Translations under genes and position numbers: made by a program
Assembly (NCBI RefSeq): GCF_032854445.1
Contig: NW_027018221.1
Coordinates: 1-54,977 of the forward strand
Source of the DNA: Liolophura sinensis
Lineage: Eukaryota > Mollusca > Polyplacophora > Chitonida > Chitonidae
Direction: 5' to 3'
Length of the DNA stretch: 54,977 nucleotides
The notes under the pieces: model-generated
Seen by the model: only the letters and a program-made list of their open reading frames with translations
Databases searched by the model: none
What the model was told of the DNA's origin: nothing
Shown here: one piece after another, positions 50,152-54,977 of the stretch
Layout of the letters: each line of letters starts with the position of its first letter
How positions within the stretch are numbered: the first letter of the stretch is position 1

Positions 50152-53100
50152 GACGTCTTCTGGGCTACAGAAGGGCACATAACTTATAGTCAAAAGTTGA
50201 ATATAGTCATGACCAGTCGCGATTGTACATAGTAGATTGTATCCGATTTCAAATTAACAAAAAGACCAGGCAAAAATGCAAAAGTGGAAAAACTGTTCCA
50301 GTGCTGCTGGTAAGAGGCTAATCCGACGTATTTTGTGACGAGAAATCGAATAGTGCAAACCGCGTTGCTCTCCGACCAATACTTTTGGCTGTAGCGACAA
50401 TTGAATGATCATTGATGTCATAGTCACGTGCCCAGCAACGGCTCTTACTCCATGGAAACCAGGGAAATTTGCAATTTTTTAAACAGCTGCCGATGCCTGG
50501 CCCAATTCCGCATCTATTAGAACCTTATAGATGTGGTTCAGTGATCAGTTGTACTTTTTACAGCAGACTGTATCTAGTACATTGTGTTTTTTATGTACAA
50601 ATGGTGTGGTTTTTCTACACGTAGATAAAGACATTGAGATTGTCTTGGACTTAAAAGTAAGACAATTGCTGGATGAGTTAAATGGGCTTAGCCCAAAGAT
50701 TTGACGTCTTCTGGGCTACCGAAGGGCACATAACGTATAGTTAAAAGTTGAATATAGTAACGACCAGTCGCGATTGTGCATAGTACAGTGTATCCGATTT
50801 CAATTAACAAAAAGACCAGGCAAAAATGCAAAAGTGGAAAAACTGTTCCAGTGCTGCTGGTAAGAGGCTAATCCGACGTATTTTGTCACGAGAAATCGAA
50901 TGGTGCAAACCGCGTTGTTCTCCGACCAATACTTTTGGCTGTAGCGACAATTGAATGATCATTGATGTCATACTCACGTGCCCAGCAACGGCTCTTACTC
51001 CATGGAAACCACTGAAATTTGCAATTTTTTAAACAGCTGCCGATGCCTGGGCCAATTCCGCATCTTTTAGAACCTTATTGATGTGGTTCAGTGATCAGTT
51101 GTTCTTTTTACAGCAGACTGTATCTAGTACCTTGTGTTTTTTATGTACAAATGGTGTGGTTTTTCTACACGTAGATAAAGACATTGAGATTGTCTTGGAC
51201 TTAAAAGTAAGACAATTGCTGGATGAGTTAAATGGGCTTAGCCCAAAGATTTGACGTCTTCTGGGCTACCGAAGGGCACATAACGTATAGTTAAAAGCTG
51301 AATATAGTAACGACCAGTCGCGATTGTGCATAGTACAGTGTATCCGATTTCAATTAACAAAAAGACCAGGCAAAAATGCAAAAGTGGAAAAACTGTTCCA
51401 GTGCTGCTAGTAAGAGGCTAATCCGACGTATTTTGTGACGATAAATCGAATAGTGCAAACCGCGTTGCTCTCCGACCAATACTTTTGGCTGTAGCGACAA
51501 TTGAATAATCATTGATGTCATAGTCACGTGCCCAGCAACGGCTCTTACTATATGGAAACCAGGCAAATTTGCAGTTTTTTAAACAGCTGCCGATGCCTGG
51601 GCCAATTCCGCATCTTTTAGAACCTTATTGATGTGGTTCAGTGATCAGTTGTACTTTTTACAGCAGACTGTATCTAGTACCTTGTGTTTTTTATGTACAT
51701 ATGGTGTGGTTTTTCTACACGTAGATAAAGACATTGAGATTGTCTTGGACTTAGAAGTAAGACAATTTCTGGATGAGTTAAATGGGCTTAGCCCAAAGAT
51801 TTGACGTCTTCAGGGCTACCGAAGGGCACATAACATATAGTCAAAAGTTAAATATAATAATGACCAGTCGCGATTGTGCATAGTACAGTGTATCCGATTT
51901 CAATTAACAAAAAGACCAGGCAAAAATGCAAAAGTGGAAAAACTGTTCCAGTGCTGCTGGTAAGAGGCTAATCCGACGTATTTTGTGACGAGAAATCGAA
52001 TGGTGCAAACCGTGTTGCTCTCCGACCAATACTTTTGGCTGTAGCGACAATTGAATGATCATTGATGTCATAGTCACGTGCCCAGCAACGGCTCTTACTC
52101 CATGGAAACCAGGGAAATATGCAATTTTTTAACAGCTGCCAATGCCTGGCCGAATTCCGCATCTATTAGAACCTTATAGATGTGGTTCAGTGATCAGTTG
52201 TACTTTTTACAGCAGACTGTATCTAGTACATTGTGTTTTTTATGTACGAATGGTGTGGTTTTTCTACACGTAGATAAAGACATTGAGATTGTCTTGGACT
52301 TAAAAGTAAGACAATTGCTGGGTGAGTTAAATGGGCTTAGCCCAAAGATTTGACGTCTTCTGGGCTACAGAAGGGCACATAACTTATAGTCAAAAGTTGA
52401 ATATAGTCATGACCAGTCGCGATTGTACATAGTAGATTGTATCCGATTTCAAATTAACAAAAGACCAGGCAAAAATGCAAAAGTGGAAAAACTGTTCCAG
52501 TGCTGCTGGTAAGAGGCTAATCCGACGTATTTTGTGACGAGAAATCGAATAGTGCAAACGGCGTTGCTCTCCGACCAATACTTTTGGCTGTAGCGACAAT
52601 TGAATGATCATTGATGTCATAGTCACGTGCCCAGCAACGGCTCTTATTCCATGGAAACCAGGGAAATTTGCAATTTTTTAAACAGCTGCCGATGCCTGGC
52701 CCAATTCCGCATCTATTAGAACCTTATAGATGTGGTTCAGTGATCAGTTGTACTTTTTACAGCAGACTGTATCTAGTACATTGTGTTTTTTATGTACAAA
52801 TGGTGTGGTTTTTCTACACGTAGATAAAGACATTGAGATTGTCTTGGACTTAAAAGTAAGACAATTGCTGGATGAGTTAAATGGGCTTAGCCCAAAGATT
52901 TGACGTCTTCTGGGCTACCGAAGGGCACATAACGTATAGTAAAAAGTTGAATATAGTAACGACCAGTCGCGATTGTGCATAGTACAGTGTATCTGATTTC
53001 AATTAACAAAAAGACCAGGCAAAAATGCAAAAGTGGAAAAACTGTTCCAGTGCTGCTGGTAAGAGGCTAATCCGACGTATTTTGTCACGAGAAATCGAAT

Positions 53101-54553
53101 GGTGCAAACCGCGTTGTTCTCCAACCAATACTTTTGGCTGTAGCGACAATTGAATGATCATTGATGTCATAGTCACGTGCCCAGCAACGGCTCTTACTCC
53201 ATGGAAACCAGGGAAATTTGCAATTTTTTAAACAGCTGCCGATGCCTGGGCCAATTCCGCATCTTTTAGAACCTTATTGATGTGGTTCAGTGATCAGTTC
53301 TTCTTTTTACAGCAGACTGTATCTAGTACCTTGTGTTTTTTATGTACAAATGGTGTGGTTTTTCTACACGTAGATAAAGACATTGAGATTGTCTTGGACT
53401 TAAAAGTAAGACAATTGCTGGATGAGTTAAATGGGCTTAGCCCAAAGATTTGACGTCTTCTGGGCTACCGAAGGGCACATAACGTATAGTTAAAAGTTGA
53501 ATATAGTAACGACCAGTCGCGATTGTGCATAGTACAGTGTATCCGATTTCAATTAACAAAAAGACCAAACAAAAATGCAAAAGTGGAAAAACTGTTCCAG
53601 TGCTGCTGGTAAGAGGCTAATCCGACGTATTTTGTGACGAGAAATCGAATGGTGCAAACCGCGTTGCTCTCCGACCAATACTTTTGGCTGTAGCCACAAT
53701 TGAATGATCATTGATGTCATAGTCACGTGCCCAGCAACGGCTCTTACTCCATGGAAACCAGGGAAATTTGCAATTTTTTAAACAGCTGCCGATGCCTGGC
53801 CCAATTCCGCATCTATTAGAACCTTATAGATGTGGTTCAGTGATCAGTTGTACTTTTTACAGCAGATTGTATCTAGTACATTGTGTTTTTTTATGTACAA
53901 ATGGTGTGGTTTTTCTACACGTAGATAAAGACATTGAGATTGTCTTGGACTTAAAAGTAAGACAATTGCTGGATGAGTTAAATGGGCTTAGCCCAAAGAT
54001 TTGACGTCTTCTGGGCTACCGAAGGGCACATAACGTATAGTTAAAAGTTGAATATAGTAACGACCAGTCGCGATTGTGCATAGTACAGTGTATCCGATTT
54101 CAATTAACAAAAAGACCAGGCAAAAATGCAAAAGTGGAAAAACTGTTCCAGTGCTGCTGGTAAGAGGCTAATCCGACGTATTTTGTCACGAGAAATCGAA
54201 TGGTGCAAACCGCGTTGTTCTCCGACCAATACTTTTGGCTGTAGCGACAATTGAATGATCATTGATGTCATAGTCACGTGCCCAGCAACGGCTCTTACTC
54301 CATGGAAACCAGGGAAATTTGCAATTTTTTAAACAGCTGCCGATGCCTGGGCCAATTCCGCATCTTTTAGAACCTTATTGATGTGGTTCAGTGATCAGTT
54401 GTTCTTTTTACAGCAGACTGTATCTAGTACCTTGTGTTTTTTATGTACAAATGGTGTGGTTTTTTCTACACGTAGATAAAGACATTGAGATTGTCTTGGA
54501 CTTAAAAGTAAGACAATTGCTGGATGAGTTAAATGGGCTTAGCCCAAAGATTT
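50152..54553 (+). repeat. eight monomers F-A*-X-E''-F-A-B/F-A
   Basis: Starts are 50152, 50703, 51253, 51803, 52352, 52902, 53452 and 54003. A*-X-E''-F-A repeats 40,803-43,551 at a 9,900-bp offset, with ACTATATGG, CTTCAGGGC, CTTATTCC, ATCTGATTTC and CTCCAACC all conserved. Monomer 98 has a B head (GACCAAACA) and the tail of monomer 88 (GCAGATTGT). Monomer 99 repeats monomer 89, including an extra T in GTGGTTTTTTC. Confidence 0.85.
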
Positions 54554-54977
54554 GACGTCTTCTGGGCTACCGAAGGGCACATAACGTATAGTTAAAAGTT
54601 GAATATAGTAACGACCAGTCGCGATTGTGCATAGTACAGTGTATCCGATTTCAATTAACAAAAAGACCAAACAAAAATGCAAAAGTGGAAAAACTGTTCC
54701 AGTGCTGCTGGTAAGAGGCTAATCCGACGTATTTTGTGACGAGAAATCGAATGGTGCAAACCGCGTTGCTCTCCGACCAATACTTTTGGCTGTAGCGACA
54801 ATTGAATGATCATTGATGTCATAGTCACGTGGCCAGCAACGGCTCTTACTCCATGGAAACCATGGAAATTTGCAATTTTTTAAACAGCTGCCGATGCCTG
54901 GGCCAATTCCGCATCTTTTAGAACCTTATTGATGTGGTTCAGTGATCAGTTGTACTTTTTACAGCAGGACTGTATCT
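54554..54977 (+). repeat. partial B monomer at right edge
   Basis: The first 424 bp of a B copy (GACCAAACA, GTGACGAG, CACGTGGCC) are cut by the window end. It has a private AACCATGGAAAT and GCAGGACTG near the edge. It corresponds to monomer 90 (49,052), ten monomers upstream. Confidence 0.93.

Larger units (their letters stand above)
1..54977 (+). repeat. tandem satellite array, ~550-bp monomer, 99 full copies
   Basis: The word GATTTGACGTCTTC recurs at 548-553 bp spacing from end to end, apart from one 542-bp interval. With the start at GACGTCTTC, the 99 full units have a mean length of (54,554-114)/99 = 549.9 bp. All are in the same orientation and most differ at only a few percent of positions. 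Length tracks class: loss of one A in TTTTTTAACAG gives 549 (E, H, R, P). An extra A in TTTCAAATTAAC gives 551 (I). The extra A combined with a lost A in the following run gives 550 (F). No foreign DNA interrupts the array. Short open frames of 60-96 codons recur because the monomer recurs; they are not genes. GC is about 41% (223 of 540 bases in 13,861-14,400). The function is inferred only from architecture: heterochromatic or centromeric satellite of a eukaryote. Nothing here proves centromere activity. Confidence 0.98.

Noticed and set aside
1-54977. CRISPR array or bacterial repeat locus
   Set aside because: The repeat unit is the full ~550 bp with no unique spacers, no cas-like genes and no ordinary bacterial genes in 55 kb.
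1-54977. Tandem rRNA, 5S, histone or snRNA gene unit
   Set aside because: No recognisable 5S, 18S/28S, U1-U6 or histone sequence is seen in any monomer.
1-54977. Transposable element insertions or LTRs within the array
   Set aside because: No interval departs from the monomer register by more than about 8 bases, so no insertion is present.

Overview
The whole 54,977-base window is a single tandem satellite array. It holds 99 complete head-to-tail monomers of about 550 bp, the first starting at 114 and the last ending at 54,553. A 113-bp partial copy lies at the left edge and a 424-bp partial copy at the right edge. I set the monomer start at the recurring word GACGTCTTC. By that register 94 of the 99 units are 549-551 bp; the others are 542, 548, 552, 552 and 553. 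All copies are on the same strand. I see no unique flanking DNA, transposon insertion, RNA gene, CRISPR array or ordinary gene. The array runs off both ends, so its true size is unknown.

Architecture of this kind (a long homogeneous array of about 550-bp units with nested higher-order repeats) is typical of eukaryotic heterochromatin or centromeric satellite. GC is about 41% (hand count over one monomer) and CpG is only mildly under-represented. I cannot name the organism. I do not recognise the monomer as a known satellite, rDNA, snRNA or histone unit.

The monomers fall into sequence classes marked by short diagnostic words, and I use letters for them. A: GTCACGAG with GTTGTTCT. B: GACCAAAC. 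C: GTCACAATTG. D and J: GTCTCGATTG, GCTAGTAAG, GACGATAAA, TTTGCAGTTTT (J also TACATATGG). E: ATAATGATC, TTTGCCTG, AAATATGC, GGCCGAATT, 549 bp. F: GTCATGACC with TACATAGTAGATTG, 550 bp. F': F with GGAAAATTTGC and ACATTGAG. G: GTCAGGACC. H: CTACCAAAGG and TAGTGACAA, 549 bp. I: CTACAGAAG with GTAACGACC and TGTAACTAG, 551 bp. M: GGGTCAATT and GACATAAAAG. N: D head plus ATTGTTTTGG. P: A head plus E tail. Q: GGGCC[A/G]TTTCC with TGTGCGTCAG. R: TTTTTTAACAG, cccaatt and ACTTTTTG or ACTTTGTG. X: AAAAGCTGAATA with GCTAGTAAG. A*: A with AACCACTGAAA. E'': AAAGTTAAATAT.

Layout: 0-1.8 kb, an A/B dimer region rich in single-base indels. 1,766-2,307, one aberrant 542-bp monomer that carries a 161-codon open frame. 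3.4-13.9 kb and 23.2-33.7 kb, repeats of an eight-monomer higher-order unit (I-J-E-F'-M-N-G-H), in places expanded to ten by insertion of F-P. 13.3-15.5 kb and 37-54 kb, a different unit (A*-X-E''-F-A-B-D-F). 17.2-22.1 kb and 44.7-48 kb, a third order (A-B-C-Q-R-I-J-E-F). Hybrid monomers join these blocks in register, as expected from unequal exchange or gene conversion.

There are no genes working together here. The most unusual items are the coding-like monomer at 1,766-2,307, the conserved hairpin and CACGTG element in nearly every monomer, and the readable history of nested duplications.
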